Numbered from the stretch's first letter, positions 1-8,878 are shown. The stretch: 64,000 bases of DNA from Pseudomonas sp. Q11 (GCF_024494355.1 NZ_JAKNQY010000011.1:62001-126000); one strand, 5' to 3'. Translations and numbers: made by a program. The notes: a model not told the origin generated them from the letters alone.

Positions 1-1
1 T

Positions 2-544
2 TTCGTCAGCAACATCGACAACGAAAGCGTGCGCATGCAGCAATTGATCGAGCGTTTGCTCAACCTGGCCCAGGTCGAGCAGCGACAGGGACTGGAAGAA
101 GAGATTGCCGTGCCGCTGGCGACATTGATGGACGAACTGCTGGAAGCCCGCAGTGGTTGGATCGAAAGCCGGCAGTTGCGGATCGAGCGGCACATTGCTG
201 TCGACCTGGCGCTGACCGGGGAGCCATTTCTGTTGCGTCAGGCTCTGGGCAATTTGCTGGAAAACGCCCTGGACTTCACGCCCGTCAACGGGCTGTTGCT
301 CCTGAGTGCCGAGCGTGTCGGCAACCGCGTCGAGATCCGGCTGTTCAATCAGGCCGAACCGATTCCCGACTACGCCCTGGCGCGTCTGAGCGAACGCTTC
401 TACTCCCTGCCGCGCCCGGACAGCGGCCGCAAGAGCACCGGTTTGGGGCTCAACTTCGTGGAGGAAGTGGTGCAGTTGCATGCCGGGGAATTCAGTATTG
501 GCAATGTCGAGGGTGGGGTGGAGGTGGTTTTGCGGTTGCCCTGA
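2..544 (+). CDS. creC: Sensor histidine kinase CreC, C-terminal part (5' end outside window)
   Basis: The frame is open from base 2, so the gene begins upstream of the window; about 180 residues remain. What is left is the end of the dimerisation helix (RMQQLIERLLNLAQVEQ) and the HATPase_c domain, with an N box (RQALGNLLENALDF) and a G2 box (KSTGLGLNFVEEVV) near the end. It would autophosphorylate and pass phosphate to a response regulator encoded upstream. Assignment to CreC rests mainly on the gene that follows, creD, because creBCD is a conserved Pseudomonas order. In P. aeruginosa CreBC responds to cell-wall stress and controls creD. The kinase identity is clear; the name is inferred from context. 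Confidence 0.85.
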   Translation, partial: FVSNIDNESVRMQQLIERLLNLAQVEQRQGLEEEIAVPLATLMDELLEARSGWIESRQLRIERHIAVDLALTGEPFLLRQALGNLLENALDFTPVNGLLLLSAERVGNRVEIRLFNQAEPIPDYALARLSERFYSLPRPDSGRKSTGLGLNFVEEVVQLHAGEFSIGNVEGGVEVVLRLP

Positions 545-566
545 AACCACAGTTCTTCGCGATGAT

Positions 567-665
567 TGTAGGAGCTGCCGAGCGAAGCGAGGCTGCGATC
601 TTTCCCCTGGCAATTGAGTCTGGAGCGGAAGATCAAAAGATCGCAGGCTTCGCCAGCTCCTACAG
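567..665. repeat. Paired REP element (GGAGCTG/CAGCTCC variant)
   Basis: Two inverted arms, TAGGAGCTGCCGAGCGAAG... and ...CTTCGCCAGCTCCTA, about 100 bases end to end between creC and creD. The same variant recurs at 33700-33772. It lies inside the likely creCD operon and could stabilise or attenuate the transcript. Confidence 0.8.
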
Positions 666-757
666 ATTCACATCTCCATACAATCTCCACAATCTCTCCA
701 TAACCCCAGCACACTGCCGGCTCAAGCTCTCCGTCAATCGAACAGGGAGAGCCCCAC

Positions 758-2131
758 ATGAACCGCAGCCTCGCCATAAAACTGGGCATGATTGCCCTAT
801 TGATCCTCCTGCTGATGATCCCGCTGTTGATGATCAACGGCCTCATCGACGAGCGCCAGGAGCTGCGTGACGAGGTACTGCAGGACATCGCCCGCAGTTC
901 CAGTCACAGCCAGCAACTCATCGGGCCGATGATCGTGGTGCCGTTTCGCAAGGATGTGCGGGTCTGGAATACCAACGAGAAGACCGGGGTGCGTTTCCTG
1001 GAAACCGTCGAGCAAAGCGGTGAGTTGTATTTTCTGCCGGAGCAATTGGACGTCGACGGCCAGATCCGCACAGAAACTCGTGCACGCGGGATCTACGAGG
1101 CGCGGTTGTTTCATGCCGACAACCGGGTCGACGGCCACTTCAAGGTGCCTGAGCGTTTCGGCGTAGCCACCAAGGATTTTGCCGACTACCGCTTTGACGA
1201 ACCGTACCTGAGCGTGGGCATCAGCGACATCCGCGGCATTGAGAATGCACTGACCCTGACGCTCAACCAGCAGACCGTCGATTTCCTGCCCGGCTCGCGG
1301 ACCGGCTGGCTGGGGCAGGGCGTGCATGTGCCGCTGCCCATGGTCACGGCCCAGGGCAGTGCTGAACTGACCTTCGGTTTCGACCTGCGGCTGCAAGGCA
1401 CCGGTCAGTTACAGATTCTGCCGGTAGGTAAATCCACCCAAGTGCACCTGTCGGCCGACTGGCCGCACCCGAGCTTCATCGGCAACTACCTGCCTACCCG
1501 GCGCGACATCAATGAGCAGGGCTTCAGTGCCGACTGGCAGACATCGTTTTTCTCTACAAACCTGCTGGAAACCCTGCAAGCCTGCGAGCCAAGCGATGGC
1601 TGCGAAGCGTTCCGCAGCCGTGCCTTTGGTGTGAGTTTCATCGATCCGGTGGACCAGTACCTCAAGAGCGACCGGGCGATCAAATATGCACTGCTGTTCA
1701 TTGCGCTGACGTTTGCCGGGTTCTTTCTCTTCGAAGTACTCAAGAGCCTGGCGGTGCATCCGGTCCAGTACGCCTTGGTGGGCGCGGCGTTGGCGTTCTT
1801 TTACCTGTTGCTGCTGTCCCTGTCGGAACACATCGGCTTCGCCCTGGCCTACCTGGTGTCAGCCAGTGCCTGTGTGCTGCTGATCGGGTTCTATGTTTGC
1901 CATGTGTTGCGCAGCGTGAGCCATGGCCTGGGGTTTTCAGCGGGGTTGGCGGGCTTGTACGGCTTGCTCTATGGATTGTTGAGTGCCGAGGACTACGCTT
2001 TGCTGATGGGCTCGCTGTTGCTGTTCGGTCTGCTCGGTGTGTTCATGGTATTGACCCGTAAGCTGGACTGGTACCGGGTGGGAGCCAAGCCGACGGCCGC
2101 GATGACGTTCGATCTGGGGGAGGTGAAATGA
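758..2131 (+). CDS. creD: Inner membrane protein CreD
   Basis: A 457-residue member of the CreD (Cet-like) inner membrane family. Residues about 6-28 form one N-terminal membrane segment (LGMIALLILLLMIPLLM), then a large non-cytoplasmic domain to about residue 300, then five or six closely packed hydrophobic helices to about residue 445. In Pseudomonas and Aeromonas CreD is strongly induced by CreBC and affects fitness in beta-lactam and cell-wall stress; its biochemical role is unknown. A GGGAGA ribosome site precedes the ATG. It follows creC by 213 bases holding a REP pair. Family and length fit well. Confidence 0.93.
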   Translation: MNRSLAIKLGMIALLILLLMIPLLMINGLIDERQELRDEVLQDIARSSSHSQQLIGPMIVVPFRKDVRVWNTNEKTGVRFLETVEQSGELYFLPEQLDVDGQIRTETRARGIYEARLFHADNRVDGHFKVPERFGVATKDFADYRFDEPYLSVGISDIRGIENALTLTLNQQTVDFLPGSRTGWLGQGVHVPLPMVTAQGSAELTFGFDLRLQGTGQLQILPVGKSTQVHLSADWPHPSFIGNYLPTRRDINEQGFSADWQTSFFSTNLLETLQACEPSDGCEAFRSRAFGVSFIDPVDQYLKSDRAIKYALLFIALTFAGFFLFEVLKSLAVHPVQYALVGAALAFFYLLLLSLSEHIGFALAYLVSASACVLLIGFYVCHVLRSVSHGLGFSAGLAGLYGLLYGLLSAEDYALLMGSLLLFGLLGVFMVLTRKLDWYRVGAKPTAAMTFDLGEVK

Positions 2132-2222
2132 GCCGGTCGCTGGGGTTGCGCGAGGACCGGCAATGGCGAGAAGTGTTGGTGACGCGGCTCGCGCAGTTGT
2201 TTCCCTTGGATCCGCTGCGCTG

Positions 2223-2292
2223 CCATCGCGGGCAAGCCTTGCTCCCACAAGGGCCGGGCTCAACCTGTGGGAGCAAGGCTTGCCCGCGATGA
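2223..2292. repeat. Paired REP element
   Basis: Inverted pair CATCGCGGGCAAGCCTTGC...GCAAGGCTTGCCCGCGATG with a short spacer, downstream of creD. This is the CGGGCAAGC sequence variant of the genome's main REP family. Confidence 0.9.
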
Positions 2293-2314
2293 CGCCGGTA
2301 CAGTCACCGCAAAG

Positions 2315-2944
2315 TCAGACCTTGGGCACCGTCTCAACCATCGAGGGCCGCAAGCTCACTTCGGCAAACCACTGCGCCAGTTGCGGATTGGCCTTGCGCC
2401 ATTCCAGGTCGGGATGGCGCAGGTCCAGGTAACCCAGGGCGCAGGCCACACTGATGGATGCAATGTCGAAATGGCAGGCCAGCTCGGCAATTGCCTCGGC
2501 TTCGAGCATGCCCAGGGCGCGGCGGATCTTGTCCCGTTGCGCATCGAGCCACTCGGCCCAGTGTTTTTCTGAAGGTCGCAGGGCGGTTTCGTAGCGAATC
2601 ATCACCGCGGCATCCATGATCCCGTCAGCCAGGGACGCCAGGGTCAGGCGCCGCCAGCGGGCCGCGCCGTCCCGGGGGATCAGCGGATTGCCGACATGCT
2701 GGTGGTCGAGGTAATCAAGAATGACGCGACTGTCGTGGATGACATTGCCGTTGGCCAGGCGCAAGGCTGGGATCTTGCTCAGGGGGTTGTCATCCATGAG
2801 TGCCAAATCCGGTTTGACCGGCGTGAGCTGGCTGAGCTGCAGCGCCACGCGGTCCTGCTGGCCGGTTTCGTGCAGCAGCACCAGGACCTTGCGCACGAAA
2901 GGCGAAGCGGGGTTGTGGAACAGCGTCATGCTGGGGGCCGACAT
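2315..2944 (-). CDS. Glutathione S-transferase family protein
   Basis: A 209-residue protein with a thioredoxin-like N-terminal domain (TLFHNPASPFVRKVLVLL, residues about 7-24, containing the expected active-site serine region) and the cis-proline/ligand segment around KIPALRLANGNVIHDSRVI, followed by an all-helical C-terminal domain. GSTs of this size conjugate or reduce substrates with glutathione in the cytoplasm. GAGGATACC lies just before the ATG. It stands alone between REP-containing gaps and points toward creD. The substrate cannot be told from sequence. Confidence 0.88.
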   Translation of the reverse strand: MSAPSMTLFHNPASPFVRKVLVLLHETGQQDRVALQLSQLTPVKPDLALMDDNPLSKIPALRLANGNVIHDSRVILDYLDHQHVGNPLIPRDGAARWRRLTLASLADGIMDAAVMIRYETALRPSEKHWAEWLDAQRDKIRRALGMLEAEAIAELACHFDIASISVACALGYLDLRHPDLEWRKANPQLAQWFAEVSLRPSMVETVPKV

Positions 2945-3011
2945 GCAGGTATCCTCGATTAACGGGCAGGGGCTTAGCCTAGACAGTTCCGGCTCGGCTG
3001 GCGAGTTCCAG

Positions 3012-3041
3012 TGTGGGAGCGAGCAAGCCCGCTCCCACAGG
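3012..3041. repeat. Single REP element
   Basis: One palindromic arm, GTGGGAGCGAGC...GCTCCCAC, unpaired, in the gap between the GST gene and the siderophore locus. Confidence 0.75.
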
Positions 3042-3059
3042 GGACGCGTCTGGCAGGCG

Positions 3060-3239
3060 TTATCCGCGTTTGAATAAGCCCCAAGTCCCCAAGACCGTCG
3101 GTATTCCCAGCCCCACCCAACTCACGGCGTCCCAGGCCCCGTCGCCCAGCAATGCCGAAAATAACCCCGCGGCGCTCAGCACGCCGATTGCCACGGGAAT
3201 ACCAAACACTTTCCAGAAACTCGACTGCCGAGGTCTCAC
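3060..3239 (-). CDS. Small membrane protein at the end of the siderophore locus (59 aa)
   Basis: A 59-residue protein whose GTG start shares bases with the TGA stop of the PepSY protein (GTGA overlap), so it is probably translationally coupled. It begins MRPRQSSFWKVFGIPVAIG and has two hydrophobic helices (about residues 10-31 and 40-55), ending in basic residues (LFKRG). It is the last gene of the sigma/FecR/receptor/PepSY series. Small membrane proteins follow PepSY-type siderophore reductases in other Pseudomonas (the PA2464 position after foxB in P. aeruginosa). A role assisting ferric-siderophore reduction or uptake is inference from position only. Confidence 0.75.
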   Translation of the reverse strand: MRPRQSSFWKVFGIPVAIGVLSAAGLFSALLGDGAWDAVSWVGLGIPTVLGTWGLFKRG

Positions 3240-4366
3240 GAAGCGACCTCCGTGCCGAGGGTTGCGCGCTTGGCCGCCTTGCGCCGCACCAGCCACAGGT
3301 AGACGCCGCTGCCGAGGACGATGATGGTCAGCACGTCCAGGGTCGCCCAGAAAATCTGCATCGGCCGACCGCCGTAGTCGCCGAAGTGCAGCGGCAGGGA
3401 CAGGCTCATCATATCCATGTACCACGGCCGTTCAGCCACGGCAGTGACGTCCAGGGTGCTGGCGTCGATCAAGACGGGTGTCAGCAAATGGGAGGTCAGG
3501 TGGGTGTCACCTTTCATGAACACGCTGTAGTGGTGTTCGCTGGAAAACAGCGTGCCGGGGAAGGCGATGAAGCTGGGTTCCATGCCCGGCGCAACCTCTT
3601 TGGCGATGTCCAGCAAGCGGGTCGCCGGGGCCAGTTGCGTCAGCGGCGGGGCGTCGCGATAGGGCTCGACCATGGCGCTGAGGCTGTCGTTGCGCCAGGC
3701 GGCGATGATCAGGTCGGCGCACGCGGCGATGACACCGGTAACACCCACCGTCAGCGCCCAGACCAGCGTGACCACGCCGATCAGGTTGTGCAAATCGAGC
3801 CAGCGCAGCCGCGTGGATTTGTCCTGGCGCACCGTGGCGAATTTCAGGCGTCGCATGAATGGCAGGTACAGCACCACACCGGAGACGATGGCGATCACGA
3901 ACAACAGGCCCATGAACGCCAACAGTAATTTGCCTGACAAGCCGGCGAACATATCCACATGCAGGCGCAGCATCACCATCATGAAACCGCCGTTGGCCGA
4001 GGGCATTTCCAGGGCCTCGCCGGTGCGGGCATCGAGCATGAACGTGTGAGAGGAGTTGGGTTCGGTGCCCGGCGTCGGCGCCATGATGGTGATGACACCG
4101 TTGGGATCATCCTCGTCCCAGCCAAAATACTGGACCACCTCACCCGGGCGATGGGCCTTGGCTTTTTCCACCAGCTGCGCAAGGTCCAACTTTGCTGTGT
4201 TGGCCGGCATCTGCCGAAGCTCGGGAGCATCGCCTAGCAGGTGTTCGATTTCGTGATGAAAAATCAACGGTAGCCCGGTGATCGCCAGCATCAGCAGAAA
4301 CACCGTGCAGATCAGGCTGGTCCAAGTGTGGACGAAGGACCAGCGGCGGATGGTTTTGCTTTTCAT
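3236..4366 (-). CDS. PepSY-associated membrane protein, probable ferric-siderophore reductase
   Basis: A 376-residue inner membrane protein with four predicted helices: one near the N terminus (LICTVFLLMLAITGLPLIF), two in the middle (LLLAFMGLLFVIAIVSGVVL; GVVTLVWALTVGVTGVIAA) and one near the C terminus (VLTIIVLGSGVYLWLV). PepSY-like periplasmic regions lie between. A TTG six codons earlier is possible, but the ATG giving MKSKTIRRWSF is the natural start of this family. Related proteins beside siderophore receptors, such as FoxB of P. aeruginosa, are reported to release iron from the siderophore by reduction. Here it follows the receptor after 174 bases with a REP pair and overlaps the small protein that follows. 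Confidence 0.85.
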   Translation of the reverse strand: MKSKTIRRWSFVHTWTSLICTVFLLMLAITGLPLIFHHEIEHLLGDAPELRQMPANTAKLDLAQLVEKAKAHRPGEVVQYFGWDEDDPNGVITIMAPTPGTEPNSSHTFMLDARTGEALEMPSANGGFMMVMLRLHVDMFAGLSGKLLLAFMGLLFVIAIVSGVVLYLPFMRRLKFATVRQDKSTRLRWLDLHNLIGVVTLVWALTVGVTGVIAACADLIIAAWRNDSLSAMVEPYRDAPPLTQLAPATRLLDIAKEVAPGMEPSFIAFPGTLFSSEHHYSVFMKGDTHLTSHLLTPVLIDASTLDVTAVAERPWYMDMMSLSLPLHFGDYGGRPMQIFWATLDVLTIIVLGSGVYLWLVRRKAAKRATLGTEVAS

Positions 4367-4412
4367 GATTGATCCGAATGCCAAAAGGGCCCCTTGAGGC
4401 GAGGGGATTTAT

Positions 4413-4501
4413 CTGTGGAAGCAAGGCTTGCCCGCGAAACAGGCAATGCGGTCCTTCAGAAACCGAGTCGCCTCCATCGCGGGCAAGCCTTGCTCCCACA
4501 C
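4413..4501. repeat. Paired REP element
   Basis: CTGTGGAAGCAAGGCTTGC and the inverted CGGGCAAGCCTTGCTCCCA, between the receptor and the PepSY gene. Confidence 0.85.
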
Positions 4502-4540
4502 CGCGCCACTCTAAAAAGGGTGGGTGCGAATGCTAACCGT

Positions 4541-6979
4541 TTACCATTTGTATTTCACGCTGGCGACGACGCTGCGTTGATCGCCGTAGTAGCAATAGAA
4601 GCCGTCACAAGTGGACAGGTAGTCCTTGTTGAAGACGTTTTTTGCATCCACCGCCACCGATACCCCTTTGAGCGAGTTGTTCAGGCGACCCAGATCGTAA
4701 TGGGCCGACGCGTCATACACGGTGTATGAACCGACATGGCCCCAATTGGTGTTAGTGGTGTTGCCATAGGTGTCGCCGACATAACGCACACCCGCACCGA
4801 CACCGAAGCCGTCCAGCGGGCCGTTGTGCCAGGTGTAATCGGCCCAGGCGGTGGCCTGGTTGCGTGGCACCTGGGCCATGCGCTTGCCCTTTTCAGCCGC
4901 AGAACCTTTGGTGATTTCGCTGTCGTTGTAGGTGTAGGAGCCGACCAGTTTCAGGTTGTCGGTTACATCGCCTGAGGCTTCCAGTTCCAGGCCACGCACC
5001 TGGACTTCACCCACTTGGCGGGTGACGTTGTTTTCGGTCACGGAGTTGTTTTTCTGGGTCAGGTCGAACACCGCAGCGGTCAACAGGGTCTTGGTGCCGG
5101 GTGGCTGGTATTTGATGCCCGCTTCGTATTGTTCGCCTTCTGTCGGCTTGAACGCTTCGGTGCTGTTGACGGTTGAACCTGCCGCCGCCTGGAACGATTG
5201 GGCGAAGGAGATGTAGGGCGTCACACCGTTATCGAAGACATAGCTCAACGCCGCGTTGCCGCTGAATTTCTTGTCGCGCTGGGTGTTGGTGACGTTGTTC
5301 AAGTTGTGGAATTCGGTGCCGGTGTGAATCCAGTCCTCACGGCCACCGAGGGTCAGGCGCCAGTTGTCCAGGGCGATCTGGTCCTGCACGTACAGGCCGG
5401 TTTGATGGGTCTTCTGGTTGTAGTCATACATGGTGAAGTACTGGACGTTGGAGAAATCCTGTCCGTAGATCGGGTTGTGGATGTTGCTGGTCGGCACGCC
5501 AGTCGAACCCCAATCCCAGCGCGAATTGCTGTTGGAGCGCTGGTGATCCAGGCCCAGCAGCAGGGTGTGGCTGAGGGCGCCGGTCTGGAAGTCGGCCTGG
5601 AAATTGTTGTCCACGGCGAACTGGCTGATGTCTTCGTTGATGACGCTGGCGCTACGCTTGACGTTGCCGTCGGCGTCCACCGATTGGTCGGGGCCGTCTG
5701 GCCAGAATTGCCCGCCAGCCGAGATGCCTTGGGTTTCCAGATCGCTCTTGGTGTAGCGCAGGTTCTGGCGGAACTGCCAGGTGTCGTTCAGGCGATGTTC
5801 GAACGCATAGCCGAGGGCGTAGTAGGTACGGTCGTAGAATTCCCAGTCCGGATCACCCAGGTTTTTGTGGTGGGAAATCTTGCCGGCCGGCGACGACAGC
5901 TTGGTGCCTTGCAGCGGCAGGAATTGCCCGGTGATGCCGGTGTCGTCGCGGGTGTATTGAGACAGGAACGTCAGGCGGGTGTCGTCGTTGATGTTCCAGG
6001 TCAGGCTTGGGGCGATGTTGTAGCGTTTGTCCGGGATGTGATCGACCTGGGCGTTGCTGTCGCGCACCGTGCCGCTGAGCCGATACAGGAACTGGCCTTC
6101 GTCATCGACCTTGCCGGTGCTGTCGAAGTTGATCTGCTTGTGTTCGTTGCTGCCGGCTTGCAGTTCGACTTCGTGACTGCTTTCGGCTTGCGGGCGACGG
6201 CTGACCATGTCCAGCATGCCACCGGGTGGCGTCTGGCCGTAGACCGAAGATGCCGGACCACGCAGCACGGCGATGCGTTCGAGGTTCCAGGGCTCGATTT
6301 TCGGCGTGACGTAGTTGCCCTTGGGCAGCGGCAGGCCATCGAGGAACTGCGTCGGTACAAAACCGCGCACCAGCAGCCAGTCGTTGCGTGAGTCCGAGCC
6401 GTAGCCGCTGCTCTGCACGCCAGCGGTGTAGCGCAGGGCGTCATTGAGGTTGAGGACCGAGCGATCTTCCATCTGCTGGCGTGTGACCACGGAAACCGAG
6501 CGCGGCAGTTCGACAATCGGCGTATCCGTCTTGGTGCCGGCCGCCGTGCGAGTGGCGACGTAGCCGTCGGTCGGGCCCCACGCGGTTTCGCTGAGGCCGG
6601 CGCCGATCACGCTGGTTTCCGGCAACGCCATTACGCCTTCGGGTACGGCCACCAGGCTGTAGGTGCCGGCGCTGCTTTGTTCCAGTTGAAGGCCAGTGCC
6701 GCGCAAGGCCTCACGCAATGCACCAATGGCGTCGAACTGGCCCTGGACCGGTGCCGAGGTTTTGCCCGAGGCCAGGGACGGGGTCAGGCTCAGGGCAAGA
6801 CCGGCCTGACTGGCGATCTGGTTCAAGGTGGTGGCCAATGGCGCGGCGGGCAAGTTGTAGGCACGCACGCTCGAGGCTTGTTCGGCGGCCAGCAACGGAC
6901 CGCTGACCAACGGGGCGGCAAAAGCGATGGCGACGGCCAACAGACTGGGGCGCAACAGGGTGTCTAGCGGGCGGGACAT
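4541..6979 (-). CDS. fiuA: TonB-dependent ferric-siderophore receptor with signalling (STN) domain, FiuA/FoxA type
   Basis: An 812-residue outer membrane receptor. It has a signal peptide (residues 1-32, ending GPLLAA), an STN signalling domain (about 50-105, LPAAPLATTLNQIASQAGL), a plug domain (about 145-255, with DALRYTAGVQ and VLRGPASSVYGQTPPGG) and a beta-barrel ending in the terminal aromatic YKW. STN receptors sense their loaded siderophore and signal through a FecR anti-sigma to an ECF sigma, both encoded directly upstream. FhuA-like barrel stretches (YNIAPSLTWNINDDTRLTFL) suggest a hydroxamate siderophore. The position between creD and glcB matches the fiuIRA locus of P. aeruginosa, while the PepSY neighbour recalls foxA-foxB; the ligand is therefore not certain. 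The receptor class is certain. Confidence 0.8.
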   Translation of the reverse strand: MSRPLDTLLRPSLLAVAIAFAAPLVSGPLLAAEQASSVRAYNLPAAPLATTLNQIASQAGLALSLTPSLASGKTSAPVQGQFDAIGALREALRGTGLQLEQSSAGTYSLVAVPEGVMALPETSVIGAGLSETAWGPTDGYVATRTAAGTKTDTPIVELPRSVSVVTRQQMEDRSVLNLNDALRYTAGVQSSGYGSDSRNDWLLVRGFVPTQFLDGLPLPKGNYVTPKIEPWNLERIAVLRGPASSVYGQTPPGGMLDMVSRRPQAESSHEVELQAGSNEHKQINFDSTGKVDDEGQFLYRLSGTVRDSNAQVDHIPDKRYNIAPSLTWNINDDTRLTFLSQYTRDDTGITGQFLPLQGTKLSSPAGKISHHKNLGDPDWEFYDRTYYALGYAFEHRLNDTWQFRQNLRYTKSDLETQGISAGGQFWPDGPDQSVDADGNVKRSASVINEDISQFAVDNNFQADFQTGALSHTLLLGLDHQRSNSNSRWDWGSTGVPTSNIHNPIYGQDFSNVQYFTMYDYNQKTHQTGLYVQDQIALDNWRLTLGGREDWIHTGTEFHNLNNVTNTQRDKKFSGNAALSYVFDNGVTPYISFAQSFQAAAGSTVNSTEAFKPTEGEQYEAGIKYQPPGTKTLLTAAVFDLTQKNNSVTENNVTRQVGEVQVRGLELEASGDVTDNLKLVGSYTYNDSEITKGSAAEKGKRMAQVPRNQATAWADYTWHNGPLDGFGVGAGVRYVGDTYGNTTNTNWGHVGSYTVYDASAHYDLGRLNNSLKGVSVAVDAKNVFNKDYLSTCDGFYCYYGDQRSVVASVKYKW

Positions 6980-7111
6980 ACGGCGGCTCCTGAATGGAAA
7001 TGTTTCTCAATTGCCTGGGTGCCGGATGAAAATTAAAAAGTGATAGGGCTGGATGAAAATAATTTAGATTCAGGGTGAGGTGTCCAACTGGTTTTTGTGC
7101 CGGGCTGGCCT

Positions 7112-7207
7112 CATCGCGAGCAGGCTCGCTCCCACATTTGATATTCAGCGAACCCCAGCGGTGTGTACAACGCTGCTCCACTGTGGGAGCGAGCCTGCTC
7201 GCGATGG
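7112..7207. repeat. Paired REP element
   Basis: CATCGCGAGCAGGCTCGCTC...GAGCGAGCCTGCTCGCGATG, in the 251-base gap between the anti-sigma and receptor genes. The receptor promoter must lie between this element and 6979. Confidence 0.9.
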
Positions 7208-7230
7208 CGCCATCACTGACTCCAGATTCC

Positions 7231-8211
7231 TCAAGGTTTGGTCTCGGCCCTCGGCCCCACCACCACCCACCAGCGCGTGTGATGCTCGACCTGCACCGGC
7301 AAGGTCGGCAGCAGGGCGCTCAGTGCCAGATCGGTGTCGTGCAGCGGGAAGCTGCCAGTGATGCGCAGGTCTGCCACGTGTGGCTCGACGCCCAGGTAGC
7401 CGCGCCGATAGCGGCCCAGTTCATGGACCAGGTCTTCGAGGCGGGCGTTGTCCACCACCAGCATGCCGCGGGTCCAGGCATCGGCGCCCGGACTCAGGGC
7501 CATTGTCGGCCCGAGGCCGTCGCGGCGCATCAACACCTGCTGGCCTTCGCGCAGGATCTGCTCTTCGTCGGTGGCCTGCGGATGCGCCGCCACCGCCGAC
7601 TTCAACACGCTCAAGCGCGTGCCTTCTGCTTCTCGCTTGACCAAAAATCGGGTGCCCAGGGCGCGCATGCTGCCTTCGCGGGTTTCAACGATAAACGGGC
7701 GTGGATCGTTGTGGCCGGTTTCCACCAGGATCTCGCCTTCTTGCAGGACAATACGTCGCTGCGTGTCATCGAAACGCACGTCCAGCGCACTGTGGGTGTT
7801 GAGGTTGATCAGCGTGCCGTCGGCCAGGCGCAGGATGCGTTGCTCGCCGGTGGTGGTGCGCTGGTCGGCCAGCCAGTAATCCAGCGGCAAGTAACGATCC
7901 CCGGCAAACAACGCCAGACCGATCACTGCAACAATACTGGCCAGGCTGCTGCCGAGCTTGCGCACCCGGCGACGAATGTTTGCTCTGGATTGCAACAACG
8001 CGGCTCGCCCAGGGCCGTTGGCGACACTGAAACGTTGGTCGAGCATGCCCAACTGCCGCCAGGCCCGGGCGTGTTCTTCGTCGGCGGCATGCCATTGGGC
8101 GAATGCTTCACGCTCCTGGGCGCTGCCGCCGCCTGAGTCCAGGGACAGTTGCCAGGTAATGGCCGCATCCAGAACCCCGGTCGAGACGGGTTTGGACGAA
8201 GGCGTGCTCAT
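7231..8211 (-). CDS. fiuR: FecR-family anti-sigma factor
   Basis: A 326-residue FecR-type regulator. An N-terminal cytoplasmic sigma-binding part (DUF4880, residues about 12-60, with QWHAADEEHARAWRQLG) is followed by a single membrane segment (about 88-104) and a periplasmic FecR domain (about 130-225, RILRLADGTLINLNTHSALDV) ending in a C-terminal region that should bind the receptor's STN domain. The ATG overlaps the sigma stop by four bases, giving tight co-translation. In this family the protein holds the sigma inactive until the receptor binds its siderophore. The symbol follows the receptor call and shares its uncertainty. Confidence 0.88.
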   Translation of the reverse strand: MSTPSSKPVSTGVLDAAITWQLSLDSGGGSAQEREAFAQWHAADEEHARAWRQLGMLDQRFSVANGPGRAALLQSRANIRRRVRKLGSSLASIVAVIGLALFAGDRYLPLDYWLADQRTTTGEQRILRLADGTLINLNTHSALDVRFDDTQRRIVLQEGEILVETGHNDPRPFIVETREGSMRALGTRFLVKREAEGTRLSVLKSAVAAHPQATDEEQILREGQQVLMRRDGLGPTMALSPGADAWTRGMLVVDNARLEDLVHELGRYRRGYLGVEPHVADLRITGSFPLHDTDLALSALLPTLPVQVEHHTRWWVVVGPRAETKP

Positions 8212-8726
8212 GTTGGCTCACCATAAAGTGCGATGTAGCACTGGCGCATGCCCTGGGCCAGGTACTGCCGCACCCGTGGCACGGAAACCCCCAGGCGCTC
8301 GGCGATTTCTGCATGGCCGAGGCCGTCGAGGCGGTTATAAAGGAAGGCGGCACGGGCCTTGCTCGACAATTTGCCGAGCAGCCGATCAATAGCCTTGAGG
8401 TCTTCGAGGATCAGTTGCTGCTCTTCCACCGACGGTTGTTCGTTCTCCGGGATCAGCATCAGCTCGGTGAGGTAGGTCTGCTCCAGCGCCGCCCGACGGA
8501 AATAATCGAACAGCAGTCCCTTGGCGATCGCCACCAGAAACGCCCTGGGCTCCCGGGGCGCTGTCAGTTCCTCCCGGCCCAGCAGGCGCACGAAGGTATC
8601 CTGGCTCAGATCTTCGGCCCGCTGCGGGCAGGCGACGTTGCGGCGCAGCCATGCCAATAGCCACCCGCGATGGTCACGGTACAACGCACCAACCAGATCA
8701 CTGTGGGGGCTTGGGACTGACGACAC
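8208..8726 (-). CDS. fiuI: ECF sigma factor, FecI family
   Basis: A 172-residue iron-starvation sigma factor with region 2 near the N terminus (LVGALYRDHRGWLLAWLRR, then AEDLSQDTFVRLLG) and region 4 near the C terminus (LDGLGHAEIAERLGVSVPRVRQYLAQ). It should direct RNA polymerase to the receptor promoter when released by the adjacent FecR protein. The start is a GTG; GGTGATG upstream is a plausible ribosome site. A Fur-like box about 20 bases upstream fits iron repression. First gene of the sigma, anti-sigma, receptor, PepSY, small protein series. Confidence 0.9.
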   Translation of the reverse strand: MSSVPSPHSDLVGALYRDHRGWLLAWLRRNVACPQRAEDLSQDTFVRLLGREELTAPREPRAFLVAIAKGLLFDYFRRAALEQTYLTELMLIPENEQPSVEEQQLILEDLKAIDRLLGKLSSKARAAFLYNRLDGLGHAEIAERLGVSVPRVRQYLAQGMRQCYIALYGEPT

Positions 8727-8746
8727 GAAGCATCACCGATGTTTTA

Positions 8747-8765
8747 AGTAACGAGAATTGTTCGC
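8747..8765 (-). promoter_or_regulatory. Possible Fur box upstream of the ECF sigma gene
   Basis: On the minus strand the bases read GCGAACAATTCTCGTTACT, which matches the 19-base Fur consensus at about ten positions and resembles sites before Pseudomonas fecI-type genes. It sits 21-39 bases before the GTG. Iron repression of this locus is expected for the family; the site itself is only a moderate match. Confidence 0.4.
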
Positions 8766-8836
8766 GATTGTCGCAGAGGCGGGGCAGGGAAAGCAATTGG
8801 CGCTGGTCGGAGCACGCTCCGCGGGTTCAGGTGAGT

Positions 8837-8862
8837 CTGTGGGAGCAGCCTTGCTTCCACAG
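8837..8862. repeat. Degenerate single REP element
   Basis: CTGTGGGAGCAGCC and inverted GCTTCCACAG, short of the family core, between the exonuclease and sigma genes. Confidence 0.6.
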
Positions 8863-8878
8863 GTCAATCACCCATGGG

